Of a DNA stretch of 64,000 nt, positions 27,205 to 37,165 are shown one piece after another. The stretch's first letter is position 1. Each line of letters begins with the position of its first letter. The translations under genes were made by a program, and so were the position numbers. This DNA is from Vreelandella songnenensis (GTDB lineage Bacteria > Pseudomonadota > Gammaproteobacteria > Pseudomonadales > Halomonadaceae). The notes beneath the pieces are model-generated. The model ran no database searches. It saw only the letters and a program-made list of their open reading frames with translations, and was not told the origin of the DNA. The stretch lies in assembly GCF_003002925.1 (NCBI RefSeq), contig NZ_PVTK01000001.1, positions 558,001 through 622,000 of the forward strand. The letters run 5' to 3'.

Positions 27205-28590
27205 TTACTGCGTCATACGCTGGCGCCACCCCAATAAAGCAATCAAGAGGCTCATACCCGTAGAGGCCAGTAGTGCTCCCAAAAAAGGCCCCAGTGTGGG
27301 CACACTATCAGGAAAGCTTGCGGCAACCACCCCGGCGACCGGGCCGCCGTAAGCCACCCAGCCCGGAGCAATGGCACCCAACAGCCCCGCCAGACCACCC
27401 GCAACGGCAGCCAGAGGCGTCATGCGCGACCACAGGCCAAGCAGCACCGGCACGACCGTTGCGGCGCACAACAAATCGGCTATCAGGAAAAGCCGCAGCA
27501 CCGATAATCCCTGCAAGGCGATTGCCACGACCGGCACCATTAGCGCTACGGTGATCCACCGCGCCCGGGCAATGGAAGCCCCCGCCTCAGCGCGGCGTGA
27601 AGAGAGCAGTGAGGCAATACCGCTTTGCAGCGTATCCACACTCGAGGCCACCAGCGTGACGGCCAGCACTAGCGCTACTACGCCAATCCAGGCCGGGGCA
27701 CGGTTCAGCAGGGCGAAAAACGGCATGGGCGGCTCACCCAGGCCAACCCCGCTGGCGGCCGCCAGCATCCCCAGGCTGCCAATCAGCATGATGACGATCA
27801 CAGTGACAACGCCACCAAGCCAGGCACCCTGGCCGAGGCTGCGATCATCGCGCGCCGCCCACACCCGCTGCCAATACCCCTGATGGAACAAGTTGGCCGC
27901 GGTAACGGCAATGACCAGCGTGAGCGCCACGCTTAGCGCGCTGAAGGCGGGCACCGATGGCAGCGCCGACGGCTCGGGCAGCGCGGGCAGGTATGCAAGC
28001 GTTACTCCAACCACAGCCATCAGCAGTGTCAGCAGCAGCCACGCCTGCCAACGGTCGGTGGCAAGGCTTGCCCGCAGCCCGCCGCGTACCGTGTAAAGCA
28101 GTGTGGTCAGCGTCACGCCGATAATGACCCAGCCAGGCGGCACATCGGATAGCAGCGCAGTAATCGCGCCGATGGCGGTCAGCTCAGCGGCCAGAAAGCA
28201 CCCCATGTAGGCCACCGACACCAAGGTGACCCAGCGGCGCACGCCACGCCCGTAACAGGCCTCGGCAAACTCTGCGATGCTGCGCCCTTCGGGCAGCGCT
28301 CGGCGAATCACAGGCCCGTAAAGCCCCAATACCACCAGCGGCAGCGCAGAGCCCAGGGCGTAGCCAGCCAGCGCCACCGGGCCTATAAAGGCACCAATCT
28401 CGGGCGGCGCGAATAAAATCCATGCGCCCATGCCGGACGCCACGAACGAAAGCCCCAGCGAGGTGCCGGTTTGTGAGTTGCGCGCGGTCACGTAGTCATC
28501 CAGCGACCCGGTGCGCCCGCGGGCTCTCAAGCCCAGAAAAGCAAAACAGCAAAGCGCCGCGCCCAGCACGGCTGACGTCAGGTATGGCAT
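27205..28590 (-). CDS. Sodium:solute symporter, predicted thiamine or HMP transporter
   Basis: 461 aa, about 12 hydrophobic helices of the SSS family. It directly follows a TPP riboswitch (separate entry) with only the start codon between, which strongly points to uptake of thiamine or its pyrimidine precursor. An SSS-family thiamine-precursor transporter (ThiV) was predicted in comparative genomics of thiamine regulation; this gene fits that idea but equivalence is my inference. The ATG at 28588-28590 uses a GGAGG ribosome site located inside the riboswitch. Confidence 0.85.
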   Translation of the reverse strand: MPYLTSAVLGAALCCFAFLGLRARGRTGSLDDYVTARNSQTGTSLGLSFVASGMGAWILFAPPEIGAFIGPVALAGYALGSALPLVVLGLYGPVIRRALPEGRSIAEFAEACYGRGVRRWVTLVSVAYMGCFLAAELTAIGAITALLSDVPPGWVIIGVTLTTLLYTVRGGLRASLATDRWQAWLLLTLLMAVVGVTLAYLPALPEPSALPSVPAFSALSVALTLVIAVTAANLFHQGYWQRVWAARDDRSLGQGAWLGGVVTVIVIMLIGSLGMLAAASGVGLGEPPMPFFALLNRAPAWIGVVALVLAVTLVASSVDTLQSGIASLLSSRRAEAGASIARARWITVALMVPVVAIALQGLSVLRLFLIADLLCAATVVPVLLGLWSRMTPLAAVAGGLAGLLGAIAPGWVAYGGPVAGVVAASFPDSVPTLGPFLGALLASTGMSLLIALLGWRQRMTQ

Positions 28591-28678
28591 GTCGCACTTC
28601 CTCCGCCGGTACTAACCGGATCAGGTTCCAGGGTCTGCAGGCTGCATTCTCAGCCACATGCGTGGCTCCCCTGGCGAC
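28591..28678 (-). promoter_or_regulatory. TPP (thiamine pyrophosphate) riboswitch
   Basis: Reading the minus strand, the THI-element signatures are present in order: CAGGGGAGCC, GGCTGAGA, ACCTGATCCGGTTAGTACCGG, and CGGAGGAAG. The outer helix is GTCGC (28678-28674) with GCGAC (28595-28591), ending right at the start codon. The ribosome site GGAGG (28604-28600) lies within the aptamer's 3' strand, so ligand binding should hide it: translational control of the downstream SSS transporter. Confidence 0.9.
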
Positions 28679-28680
28679 AG

Positions 28681-28992
28681 TTAATCGGGCATGTATCCTG
28701 AGTCAAAAATCTCAGGTCGTCAAAACCTTGGCGCAACGAGGCCGCTAACGACCAACCGGCCAGGTGTTGAACGTACGGTGAAACGATGCGTCAAATAAAC
28801 CAACGGAAACCGGCTTACTTCAGCTATCCATTACTCAGCACCTTGCATAAACTAATAAAAGTTTGCAGCGTCAATACAATAGTGGCATCGGGCAAGTGAA
28901 AATCAGACCTTCAGGCGGCCACACTTTTCAGGCCAGACCAGAAGAGCCATGCCATGCATGCCATGAAAGTGGCTCACATAAAGGATATCGCC
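28681..28992. other. Intergenic region upstream of the riboswitch and hypothetical gene
   Basis: About 310 bp. Contains a hairpin CCTGAG (28697-28702) / CTCAGG (28711-28716) between the transcript starts and a short run of repeated CATGCCATG (about 28950-28966) close to the plus-strand gene. Promoters for both divergent genes are expected here but none was identified with confidence. Confidence 0.5.
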
Positions 28993-29691
28993 ATGCCCTA
29001 CACCGAAGCCAAGGAGCATACCCAAGGTCGGCTCAACGCACTCTTTGCCGACCCCTACCGCGCCTTTGAAAACGATGCCGAAGAGCGACAGCTGCATCTT
29101 CACGTGATGCTGTACATGCTGCTGGCGCGCCCCATGGCGCGCGGCAATGTAACGCTCAGGGTCATTCACGGCTGGGAAAACGGCGGCTTCGCGCCGGAGG
29201 ATCTTCACCACGTCGACTACCCCCTGCATACGCTTGACGATTTCAAGCGCGCTGCCATCGACTTTGAACAGGCCGCCAAACACAACGCGCCGCTGCCTGC
29301 GGAAGACTCTGCCATTCTGGCCACGCCGCTTGCCGACGCGATTGCCGACGCCCAGGCGGAAGGGCAGGAGTTGACCGACGATATCCAGACCACGCCCGCG
29401 CGCTGGCCGGCTTTTGAAGGAGGGCTTGCGCTTTATACGCTGTTCAAGATGTACCACCGACTGGTGTACGGCGAGGATGATGCCTACCGCTGCTCCCAGT
29501 GCCAAACGCCGCACGGGCTGCGCGAGATTCATGAATTCCATCTCGAAGAGGGCGAGTTCGCGCTGCTGGTACCGTTAAGTAAAGAAGAGGACATGAAGGC
29601 GTCGCCTTCGCTGCTGGTACTGCACGAAAGCCAGCTTCAGCCGCTTGAAACGCTGCTGGAAGAGAGTGTCAGCCTGCTGAGAGATTTCTAA
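28993..29691 (+). CDS. Conserved hypothetical protein
   Basis: 232 aa, not recognised. Mostly acidic and helical in appearance (PYTEAKEHTQGRLNALFADP ... LEETLLEESVSLLRDF), with one CxxC pair in YRCSQCQTPHGL near the C-terminus that could bind metal. No signal peptide or membrane helix. Start MPYTEAKEH is preferred, with AAGGATATCGCC upstream; two further upstream Met codons exist. It is convergent with mmsA, 50 bp apart. Function unknown. Confidence 0.55.
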   Translation: MPYTEAKEHTQGRLNALFADPYRAFENDAEERQLHLHVMLYMLLARPMARGNVTLRVIHGWENGGFAPEDLHHVDYPLHTLDDFKRAAIDFEQAAKHNAPLPAEDSAILATPLADAIADAQAEGQELTDDIQTTPARWPAFEGGLALYTLFKMYHRLVYGEDDAYRCSQCQTPHGLREIHEFHLEEGEFALLVPLSKEEDMKASPSLLVLHESQLQPLETLLEESVSLLRDF

Positions 29692-29741
29692 CCGGCGTGA
29701 AAGGGTCAGCCACCCAGAACCCTGGGCAGCTGACCTGCGCC

Positions 29742-31241
29742 CTAGCTCAACGAAATGGTGCTGTTGATACCGCTGGACACGTTTTCCGGCTCGAACCAGC
29801 GGGCGGTGACCGTCTTGGTCTGGGTCCAGAATGCAATGGCTTGCTTGCCGTTGGGCCCCAGATCACCCAGCTTGGAGCCGCGCGAGCCGGTAAAGCTGAA
29901 ATACGCCACCGGCACCGGAATCGGCACATTGATGCCCACCTGCCCCACATCAATATCGGTTTCGAACCGGCGCGCTACCCAGCCCGAGTTGGTAAAGATC
30001 GACGTACCGTTACCGTTGGGGTTTTCATTGATAAAGGCAATCGCCTCATCCAGCGTCTCGACATTGACCACGCACAGCACCGGGCCGAATATCTCTTCAC
30101 GGTAGATCGTCATGTCCGCACGCACATCGGTAAACAGCGTAGGACCAACGAAATTGCCCTCTGGATAGCCTTCGACGTGGCAATGACGTCCATCCACCTT
30201 GAGCGTGGCCCCCTCTTTCTCGCCGGCATCGATCAGACGCACAACGCGGTCTCTTGCCGAAGGCGACACCAGCGGCCCCAGGTCCGCATCTTCCTGGGTG
30301 CCGGGCCCCACTTTCATGTTACGCGCGCCTTCTACAATATCGTCGATCCACTGACGCGCCTCGCCCACCAGCACCACTACCGAGTTGGCCATGCAGCGCT
30401 GCCCGGCGGCACCAAAGGCTGAACCAAGCAGGTTATTGATCGCCTGGCTGCGGTTGGCATCGGGCATCACCACGAAGTGATTCTTTGCGCCCATCATCGC
30501 CTGCATACGTTTGCCCGCGGCGGCGGCACGCTTATACAGAAGTGACCCGACATGGCTCGAGCCGATAAACGATAGCGCCTTGATGGTGGGGTGGTCAGCA
30601 ATCTGGTTGGCGACCTCCGGCCCGCCGTGAACCACATTCAGTACACCGGCCGGTACGCCCGCCTCATGGGCCAGCTCGACCAGGCGCATGGTCGAGCTCG
30701 GGTCCTGTTCAGAGGGTTTGAGCACGAAGGTATTGCCCGTGGCAATCGCCAGCGGAAACATGAAGCAGGGCAACATGATGGGAAAGTTGAACGCAGTAAT
30801 GCCCGCCCCCACGCCCAGCGGCTGATGCAAGGTGTAAACATCCACCTCGCTTGCCGCGTTCTCGGCCACCTCACCCAGTTGAAGCGAGGTAATCGAACAA
30901 GCGTGCTCAACGACCTCAAGGCCGCGGCCAACCTCGCCTCTAGCGTCCGGCAACGTCTTGCCATGCTCTTCGGTAATCAGTGCGGCCAGCTCCTCGGTGT
31001 TGTCCCGAATCAGCGCTTGCAGCTTGAGCATGATGCGCATGCGCTTACCCTGCGGCACCTTGCGCCACTCCTTGAAAGCCTGCTGAGCGCTGGCGATGGC
31101 GCGCTCCACTTCCTCAGGGGTACAAAAGGGCACTCGGGCCACCACTGCCTGGGTAGCCGGATTGACCACGTCACGCCACTCCTGGCTCTGGGAAGTGACG
31201 GCTTGACCATCAATGATCATGGGAATTTCGCGAACGGCCAT
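29742..31241 (-). CDS. mmsA: Methylmalonate-semialdehyde dehydrogenase (CoA-acylating)
   Basis: 499-aa aldehyde dehydrogenase of valine and thymine (and inositol) catabolism: converts (S)-methylmalonate semialdehyde to propionyl-CoA with NAD. The catalytic Cys283 is in [11 protein letters not shown], and the family pattern [11 protein letters not shown]...[13 protein letters not shown] is typical of MmsA rather than other aldehyde dehydrogenases. An operator of the LiuR type lies about 90 bp upstream, consistent with a branched-chain amino acid role. No partner mmsB is adjacent. Confidence 0.93.
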   Translation of the reverse strand: MAVREIPMIIDGQAVTSQSQEWRDVVNPATQAVVARVPFCTPEEVERAIASAQQAFKEWRKVPQGKRMRIMLKLQALIRDNTEELAALITEEHGKTLPDARGEVGRGLEVVEHACSITSLQLGEVAENAASEVDVYTLHQPLGVGAGITAFNFPIMLPCFMFPLAIATGNTFVLKPSEQDPSSTMRLVELAHEAGVPAGVLNVVHGGPEVANQIADHPTIKALSFIGSSHVGSLLYKRAAAAGKRMQAMMGAKNHFVVMPDANRSQAINNLLGSAFGAAGQRCMANSVVVLVGEARQWIDDIVEGARNMKVGPGTQEDADLGPLVSPSARDRVVRLIDAGEKEGATLKVDGRHCHVEGYPEGNFVGPTLFTDVRADMTIYREEIFGPVLCVVNVETLDEAIAFINENPNGNGTSIFTNSGWVARRFETDIDVGQVGINVPIPVPVAYFSFTGSRGSKLGDLGPNGKQAIAFWTQTKTVTARWFEPENVSSGINSTISLS

Positions 31242-31594
31242 TACGCTGCTCCTGTCGATGACTGTGCTTGTTATTGGATCGTGATCGATAACGTCGTGAA
31301 GGCGTCAACAGGGTATATCAGCTAGTTGACGTAAACGTCAATTAGCGATTCAGGGCAATGGGCATAGCGCCTTGAGGCGATTCATAAAACAAGCGAGCGA
31401 CGTTCTTAACAGCTTGACCTGCCTTACCAATAGAGGATTATGGCTGGAATAACAGAGGAGATGACACTTGGTCTTATCAGCTATCAACACGCACTAGCAC
31501 GACAGCACGCATTATTATCAAGACAGATAGCGGCGGCACGACACCACGCTTTTATCGGGCGCCTCCCTGTATCGAATCACGGTAGGAAACGTAC
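31242..31594. other. Divergent region between mmsA and nhaP2
   Basis: 353 bp. The mmsA-proximal part carries a 16-bp palindrome (separate entry). The rest, up to nhaP2, has an open frame at 31440-31643 that overlaps nhaP2 and is not credible. Nothing else recognised; an AGGAA ribosome site precedes the nhaP2 ATG. Confidence 0.5.
31326..31341. promoter_or_regulatory. LiuR-like operator upstream of mmsA
   Basis: TTGACG-TAAA-CGTCAA, a perfect 6+4+6 inverted repeat. On the minus strand TTGACG serves as a -35 with TATACC 18 bp further, i.e. the operator overlaps a candidate promoter with a long spacer, as MerR-type regulators use. Related palindromes were predicted for LiuR of branched-chain amino acid degradation. 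Inference. Confidence 0.5.
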
Positions 31595-33334
31595 ATGTTT
31601 CAGGTGGATCAACTTATTTTACTGGCAGCCATCCTGCTGCTGATCGGAATTGTTTCGAGCAAGCTCTCGGCGCGGCTGGGCATGCCGGTGCTGGTACTTT
31701 TCATGGGCACCGGCATGCTGGCCGGCGAAGCCGGTATCGGCGGCATCGACTTCGACAACCCCATTCTGGCTCACGCACTGGGCACCATGGCGCTGGCCAT
31801 GATTCTGTTCGACGGTGGCCTGCAGACGCCAACGTCCTCGATTCGCATGGTCTGGAAACCGGCCTCGCTACTGGCCACGCTCGGAGTGCTGACTACGTCG
31901 ATGATTACCGGCGTGGCGGCGGCGTATATTCTCGACCTGCCGCTGCTCAATGGCCTGCTGCTTGGCGCCATCGTTGGCTCGACCGATGCCGCCGCAGTGT
32001 TTTCGCTGCTGCGCAATGCCGGTATTCATATCAACCGGCGGCTCAAGGCGACCCTTGAGATAGAGAGTGCCTCGAACGACCCCATGGCGATATTTCTGAC
32101 CATCGGTCTTCTGGAAGTACTGGTCAACGACATGCCGCTCGGGGCAGGACTCTTGAAGCTCTTTATCCTGCAGATTGGCGTGGGCGGGGCGGTGGGCCTG
32201 CTGGTCGGCTGGTCGTCGGTTCAACTGATCAACCGTATCCAGCTGGTAACCTCGGGACTTTATCCCGTCATGGTGGCCGCCTGCGGCCTGTTTGCCTTTG
32301 GCGTGGCTGCCAACCTGGGCGGTAGCGGGTTTCTGGCCATCTTCGTGGCCGGCGTGATGATCGGCAACCGCCCTATCGCCTTTCAGCGCAGCACCTTTCT
32401 GTTTCACGATGGCCTGGCGTGGATGAGCCAGATCGTCATGTTCGTGGTGCTGGGTCTGCTGATCAATCCTGTATCGCTACTGGACGTATGGCGTGAGGGG
32501 CTTGCGATCGCCGCGATTCTGGTGCTGGTAGCGCGTCCGGTGGCCGTGGTGCCGATTCTCAAGCTGTTCGGATTCAACCTGCGCGAAACCAGCCTTGTCG
32601 CCTGGGTCGGCCTGCGCGGTTCGGTGCCTATCATTCTGGCCATCTTCCCGCTGATCTTTGGCCTTGAAGGCGCCGAGCTTCTGTTTAACGTGGTGTTCTT
32701 CGTGGTGCTGATCTCGGCCACGCTGCAGGGCACCACGTTGCCCTACGTGGCACGCAAGCTGGGGCTGACCGAACCGCCGCCGGAGCTGCCTGCGGCCAGT
32801 CTGGAAATTACCGCCCTTGAGGACGTCGATGCCGATATCGTGGAATACCGGTTAGGCGACGGCGCTCGCGCTGCCAACCAGCGCCTTTCGCAGATTGCCC
32901 TGCCCGATGGCACCGTAATCGCCATGGTCACGCGCGGCAAGGAAGTGATTCCACCTAGGGGCTCTACCGTACTGCTGCCGGGCGATCATCTGTTCGTGGT
33001 GCTGCGCCCGGATACACGCCCGTTTGTCGACTGCGTGTTTGCCGAAAGTGAAGCGCACGCAGGTCGCGACTTTCCAGACAGAAAGCTGTACCTGAAAGGC
33101 AACACCTGTGTAGGTGAAGTGCGCCACTCCTACGGGGTGGCATTGGATAACGACATGAGCCTTACCCTGGATGCGCTTTTACAAGACCGACTAGGCGATG
33201 GCCTGAGCGAAGGCGATACGTTATCGGTAGGTAACGTGAGGCTATCGGTCGAGGGAGTACTGGATGGACGTATCACAACGGCGGGGCTTGCGGTCATACA
33301 ACCGGCCTACTCTCAGGAGACAGTCCTGACCTAG
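31595..33334 (+). CDS. nhaP2: Potassium/proton antiporter
   Basis: 579 aa, same size as E. coli CvrA (NhaP2). An N-terminal membrane domain of about 12-13 helices (1-390) of the CPA1 type includes the conserved SASNDPMAIF with the key Asp, and the C-terminal part (about 400-480, VEYRLGDGARAANQRLSQIALPDGTV) is a TrkA-C domain that senses ligands. Exchanges K+ (or Na+) for H+, protecting against K+ overload, which is sensible for a halophile. Confidence 0.92.
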   Translation: MFQVDQLILLAAILLLIGIVSSKLSARLGMPVLVLFMGTGMLAGEAGIGGIDFDNPILAHALGTMALAMILFDGGLQTPTSSIRMVWKPASLLATLGVLTTSMITGVAAAYILDLPLLNGLLLGAIVGSTDAAAVFSLLRNAGIHINRRLKATLEIESASNDPMAIFLTIGLLEVLVNDMPLGAGLLKLFILQIGVGGAVGLLVGWSSVQLINRIQLVTSGLYPVMVAACGLFAFGVAANLGGSGFLAIFVAGVMIGNRPIAFQRSTFLFHDGLAWMSQIVMFVVLGLLINPVSLLDVWREGLAIAAILVLVARPVAVVPILKLFGFNLRETSLVAWVGLRGSVPIILAIFPLIFGLEGAELLFNVVFFVVLISATLQGTTLPYVARKLGLTEPPPELPAASLEITALEDVDADIVEYRLGDGARAANQRLSQIALPDGTVIAMVTRGKEVIPPRGSTVLLPGDHLFVVLRPDTRPFVDCVFAESEAHAGRDFPDRKLYLKGNTCVGEVRHSYGVALDNDMSLTLDALLQDRLGDGLSEGDTLSVGNVRLSVEGVLDGRITTAGLAVIQPAYSQETVLT

Positions 33335-33346
33335 CCAAAACCAGGC

Positions 33347-33368
33347 GGCCACGCGTAGGGGCGTGGCC
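33347..33368. terminator. Hairpin between convergent nhaP2 and DUF3581 genes
   Basis: 8-bp stem GGCCACGC (33347-33354) / GCGTGGCC (33361-33368), 6-nt loop, 13 bp after the nhaP2 stop. No T-run follows, so it may only be a transcript-stabilising or weak termination structure. Confidence 0.4.
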
Positions 33369-33385
33369 ACTTGAGGGGTTGAGTA

Positions 33386-34093
33386 TCAGGCGGCTTCGTA
33401 GGCCGCTTTCAGGCGGTAAAACTCATCCACGATGGCAGCCATTTCGGCCGAATCGTAGTGACAAAGGCCACTGACCACCAGCTTCTTGGAGCCAACCCCC
33501 ACGGCGTTCCCCGCGGACTCGATCGAGAACTCCAGCAAGGCATCGGCGCGCTTGCCCTGCACGTCAAGCGACGAACGGGTCAGGGCAAGATCCGGGGTAA
33601 AGCCATCCAGCCGCTCAAGGGAGAACCCCATGCTGTCATAGATAACCAGCGGGCGTTTCGGGTTGAACATCACGCCGTGCTCTTCCATCAGCGGCTTTAA
33701 ATAGTGGGGAAAGTTCTTGCCGGAAAACGCCACGTAGCAACGCGCAAAGGCTTCGACAGCATCGGCGTCGTGGGTCGTTTCACCACTGCGCACCACCTGC
33801 AGGTAGCACTTGCCGCTCTCGTCGCATACATGAAGTTCGCCATTATCTGCTTCGCTAAAGCACAACGGCGTGTCAGCACTTACCATATTGGTGAAGCGAA
33901 ATTCCATTTGCCGCGACAGCCCGAACTTCACCAGTATCAGCGTGAATAGCAAGTCACCAGGCACGCAGAAGCGCCGCGCATCCGGATTATGAATCGGGTT
34001 GTAATCGCCGGCCACGCCTTTGGCGAAACGGCTGGCCTGCTCTGCGGAGATGACCACGTACTCTCCGCGCTGCGCGTAAAAATCCTTGAACAT
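33386..34093 (-). CDS. DUF3581 family protein
   Basis: 235 aa, matching the DUF3581 family of gammaproteobacteria. Its core VAGDYNPIHNPDARRFCVPGDLLF resembles the hot-dog fold MaoC-like hydratase motif (DxNPIHxxxxxA), but the position of catalytic residues is uncertain and function is unknown. The start MFKDFYAQRGE is preferred; the open frame extends 25 codons further upstream into the divergent region. No signal peptide. Transcribed away from the YdbH-like gene, 108 bp apart. Confidence 0.65.
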   Translation of the reverse strand: MFKDFYAQRGEYVVISAEQASRFAKGVAGDYNPIHNPDARRFCVPGDLLFTLILVKFGLSRQMEFRFTNMVSADTPLCFSEADNGELHVCDESGKCYLQVVRSGETTHDADAVEAFARCYVAFSGKNFPHYLKPLMEEHGVMFNPKRPLVIYDSMGFSLERLDGFTPDLALTRSSLDVQGKRADALLEFSIESAGNAVGVGSKKLVVSGLCHYDSAEMAAIVDEFYRLKAAYEAA

Positions 34094-34201
34094 GGCGTTT
34101 GCTGCCTGCCTAGCGTTGAAATCGAAAACCCATAACTGCCCAACGTCGCGCATAATGCCATAAAACACGCGCCAACAGGAGTCATCGGCCAGGAAGCGAG
34201 T

Positions 34202-37156
34202 ATGCCAGACACGAATATCGCTAAAAAACGCTTGTCGCGCCTTGCGTTAGCTACGTTGATCAGCGTGGCGCTCATCATAACGGTTTGGCTGATTGGCAGC
34301 TACTGGCTACTCAACAGCCAGTGGCTGCCCAAGCGGATTTCGCAGTTTGAGGGCATTGAAATCCGCTGGAGCCAAGGTTCAAGCCGCCACCCCGGCCGCT
34401 GGGAGTTGGAGAACCTATACCTTGCCCGAGAAGACGAGACGCTCCCCATCAGCATCGAAGCCGAACGCGCCACGCTGAGCCTGTCGCTTCTGTCACTGCT
34501 GCGCGGCGAGCTTTTTATCAATGCGCTGGATGCCGAGGGTATCCGCCGTTTTACGGTGGGCGATATTGCCCTTGAAGCCCAGGGGGCGCTGCACGTAGCC
34601 GATACCGCACTTGGCCGCGAGCGCCTGGCCGTGCCGGAGATGACGCTGGCCATTACTCAAGGGCGCCTGGTACGCCTGAGCGATCAGACCACCCTGGTCA
34701 ACGCCATCGATCTCACTGCCTCCGCTTCGCTTGATGAAGTCACGCCCACCGACCCCGCTACCGGCGAGCTGAACCCGGAACTGCTGGCGGCACTTTCGGC
34801 CTCCCTTGATATCCATGCCCAGGCCGACGCCTGGGACGTGTTCATGCCCTACCTGGATGCCCTGCCCTGGCTCTTCCTCAATGGCCGGGGCGAACTGACG
34901 GGCAATATCGAGCTTCGCGAAGGCACGCTTGAAGAACAAAGCCGCCTGACCCTGAACGCGCCGGAACTGCGCCTGACGCTGGATGAGCGCCAACTTCAGG
35001 CTTCCACACACCCGCCTGCCTGGATCATTGCCGACGAGCCGCCGCCTCGCCACACCGCCACTGGCCAGGGCAGCGTCGCGCTGAGCGTAAAGGATGGCCG
35101 GCTTGGCTTTGCCACCCAGCTTACCGAGGTGACCTTGGCCGATACTCGACCCTACGCGCTGGATACCGCGCTGCGCCTGACCAGTGACATCACCAATCAG
35201 CGCCTTGACCGGCTGGAGTCACCTGCCGATGCCGAGCTGACGCTGGAGGGCAATATCACCCGGCTGGACATGCTGGACCGCTACCTGGCCGAGACGCTCG
35301 AAGGTCAGGGTATCCGACTGTCGGGCAGTGGCCGGATAGACGCTGAGGTGAGCGTGCGCGACACCCAGGCGCATAGCGGCCATCTGTGGGTCGAGGCCGA
35401 GGCCCTCGCGGCCAGAGCGCTTGATTTCCGGGTCGAAGGTAACGGCACCCTGGAGGCCAAACTTGCCGCAGCGGATACCCTGACCGCCACGCTGGATTTT
35501 ACTCAGGCTACGCTTACTCACCATGAACGCACCCTGCTTGACGGCGCCGCCCTTGAGGTAAACCTGCAAAGCCCCATCGACCCGGCACGTGCCCGTGAGC
35601 TCGCCACGGCCACGCTTGACTGGCACGCCGCCCGCCTGCCGGATATCCGGGTGCTGCAACCCTATCTCAACGCCTACCTGCCTGACCCGGCACCGCTTGA
35701 GCTGATCAGGGGTCAGGCGCAAAGTCACGGCGCGCTGAGTATCAATCACGCGCATCTGAGTGGCGATATTCATCTGTCGGGTAACGGGCTGACCACGCGC
35801 TGGCAGCGTAGCGATGAGGATACGACCCTGACCAGCGACATGCAGCTTGCGCTCAGGCTCAACCAGGCTGCCCTCGACGGCACTTCGCTTGATATCAGCG
35901 GAAGCCGCCTGCGTTGGCAGGTGGCTGAAAATAGTCAGGCTGGCGAGCGACTGGAAAGCATTTTGGCCATTCGCGAAGCGCGCTTTGCGCGGGCGAACGA
36001 CGTGCCCAGCGGGCAGTTCCGCCTTGAGGGCAGCGTGCAGCGCCTGGGGTTTCTCAACGCCTTTTTACCCGATGCCCATGGGCTTGCACTTTCAGGTAAC
36101 GGGCAGCTGTTTGCCCAGGGCGCGTTTCGCGATAAACGCTTGCTGGCACCTACCCGGCTGCGCATCGACGCCAACCAGCTTGAAGTGGCATTTCTGGATT
36201 ACCTGGCCACCGGGCGCGGCGAGCTGACCGCCCAGATCGACAGCGCCGAACAGGCGCGGCTGTCGCTCGGCATTCCGCAATTTGCCTTGCAGCGCCAGGG
36301 CGATGACCGGCCCCACGTCGAAGGGCGCCACTTTGCGCTGACCACCCAGACAGAACAGTTGAGTGAGGTACTGGAATCCCCGGCGCCGGAATATTTCGTC
36401 ACGCGCATCGCCCTGCCGATCACCGAAGTGCCGGACTTTACCCGCTACAACCGCTACCTGCCCGAGAGCGCGGGCATAACACTGCTGGGTGGCCAGGCAA
36501 GCCTTGCCAGTGAATGGCTGCTCGACGGCATGAACGCACAAGGCACGCTTTCGCTACGTGCTTACGGTGCGGATATGGCGCTGCTCGACCAGCGTCTACG
36601 CGGCGACCTGCATCTCTCCTTGAACCTGACCGAAGGTGACCTTGAAACGCGCCGCTTTACCGCCGACGACTCTTTTCTGCGTCTGGAAAACATCATCCGA
36701 CCGGACGACGGCCCTTCGGCGGATGCCGGCTGGTGGGTACAGCTCTCCATGAACCAGGCCAGGCTTGACTGGGCAGACCCGATTCGCCTGGAAAGCCAGA
36801 TAGGCCTTGATATGCGCGATACGGGGCTGCTGGCGCGGCTGTTTCTTGCCCGCGCGCGAGAAACAGAGTGGCTTGGGCGCCTGCTCAGCGTGCGCGGTAT
36901 CAGCGGCACGGCGGCTCTGGTCATCAACGGCGATCGGGTAAGCCTGCGGGGGCTACGCCTTGATGGCGGGCCCTTGACCCTGCTTTCGGATATCACGCTG
37001 ACGGAGAAAAGCGCCAGCGGCGCGCTCTATGCCCGCCTGGGGGCACTTGGGATAGCGGTCGAGCTTGAGGAGAACCAGCCGGACCTGCACCTGTTGCAGC
37101 CCCGCCGCTGGTTTGAGCGCTGGCGTCAGGCCCGGCTGCCTGCACTCGATGATTGA
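34202..37156 (+). CDS. Large YdbH/AsmA-like inner-membrane-anchored envelope protein
   Basis: 984 aa with an N-terminal signal anchor (about 12-35) and then a very long, beta-rich periplasmic region. The opening (WLPKRISQFEGIEIRWSQ, then a tract of short alternating hydrophobic strands) matches YdbH/AsmA-superfamily proteins, which form elongated grooves proposed to carry phospholipids between membranes. The C-terminus ends ARRWFERWRQARLPALDD. E. coli YdbH is about 880 aa, so this is longer. Phospholipid transport is inference from the superfamily. Confidence 0.6.
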   Translation: MPDTNIAKKRLSRLALATLISVALIITVWLIGSYWLLNSQWLPKRISQFEGIEIRWSQGSSRHPGRWELENLYLAREDETLPISIEAERATLSLSLLSLLRGELFINALDAEGIRRFTVGDIALEAQGALHVADTALGRERLAVPEMTLAITQGRLVRLSDQTTLVNAIDLTASASLDEVTPTDPATGELNPELLAALSASLDIHAQADAWDVFMPYLDALPWLFLNGRGELTGNIELREGTLEEQSRLTLNAPELRLTLDERQLQASTHPPAWIIADEPPPRHTATGQGSVALSVKDGRLGFATQLTEVTLADTRPYALDTALRLTSDITNQRLDRLESPADAELTLEGNITRLDMLDRYLAETLEGQGIRLSGSGRIDAEVSVRDTQAHSGHLWVEAEALAARALDFRVEGNGTLEAKLAAADTLTATLDFTQATLTHHERTLLDGAALEVNLQSPIDPARARELATATLDWHAARLPDIRVLQPYLNAYLPDPAPLELIRGQAQSHGALSINHAHLSGDIHLSGNGLTTRWQRSDEDTTLTSDMQLALRLNQAALDGTSLDISGSRLRWQVAENSQAGERLESILAIREARFARANDVPSGQFRLEGSVQRLGFLNAFLPDAHGLALSGNGQLFAQGAFRDKRLLAPTRLRIDANQLEVAFLDYLATGRGELTAQIDSAEQARLSLGIPQFALQRQGDDRPHVEGRHFALTTQTEQLSEVLESPAPEYFVTRIALPITEVPDFTRYNRYLPESAGITLLGGQASLASEWLLDGMNAQGTLSLRAYGADMALLDQRLRGDLHLSLNLTEGDLETRRFTADDSFLRLENIIRPDDGPSADAGWWVQLSMNQARLDWADPIRLESQIGLDMRDTGLLARLFLARARETEWLGRLLSVRGISGTAALVINGDRVSLRGLRLDGGPLTLLSDITLTEKSASGALYARLGALGIAVELEENQPDLHLLQPRRWFERWRQARLPALDD

Positions 37157-37165
37157 CCGCCTTCG

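Noticed and set aside
31440-31643. Small plus-strand open frame upstream of nhaP2.
   Set aside because: Overlaps the start of nhaP2, has no recognisable sequence and no convincing ribosome site.
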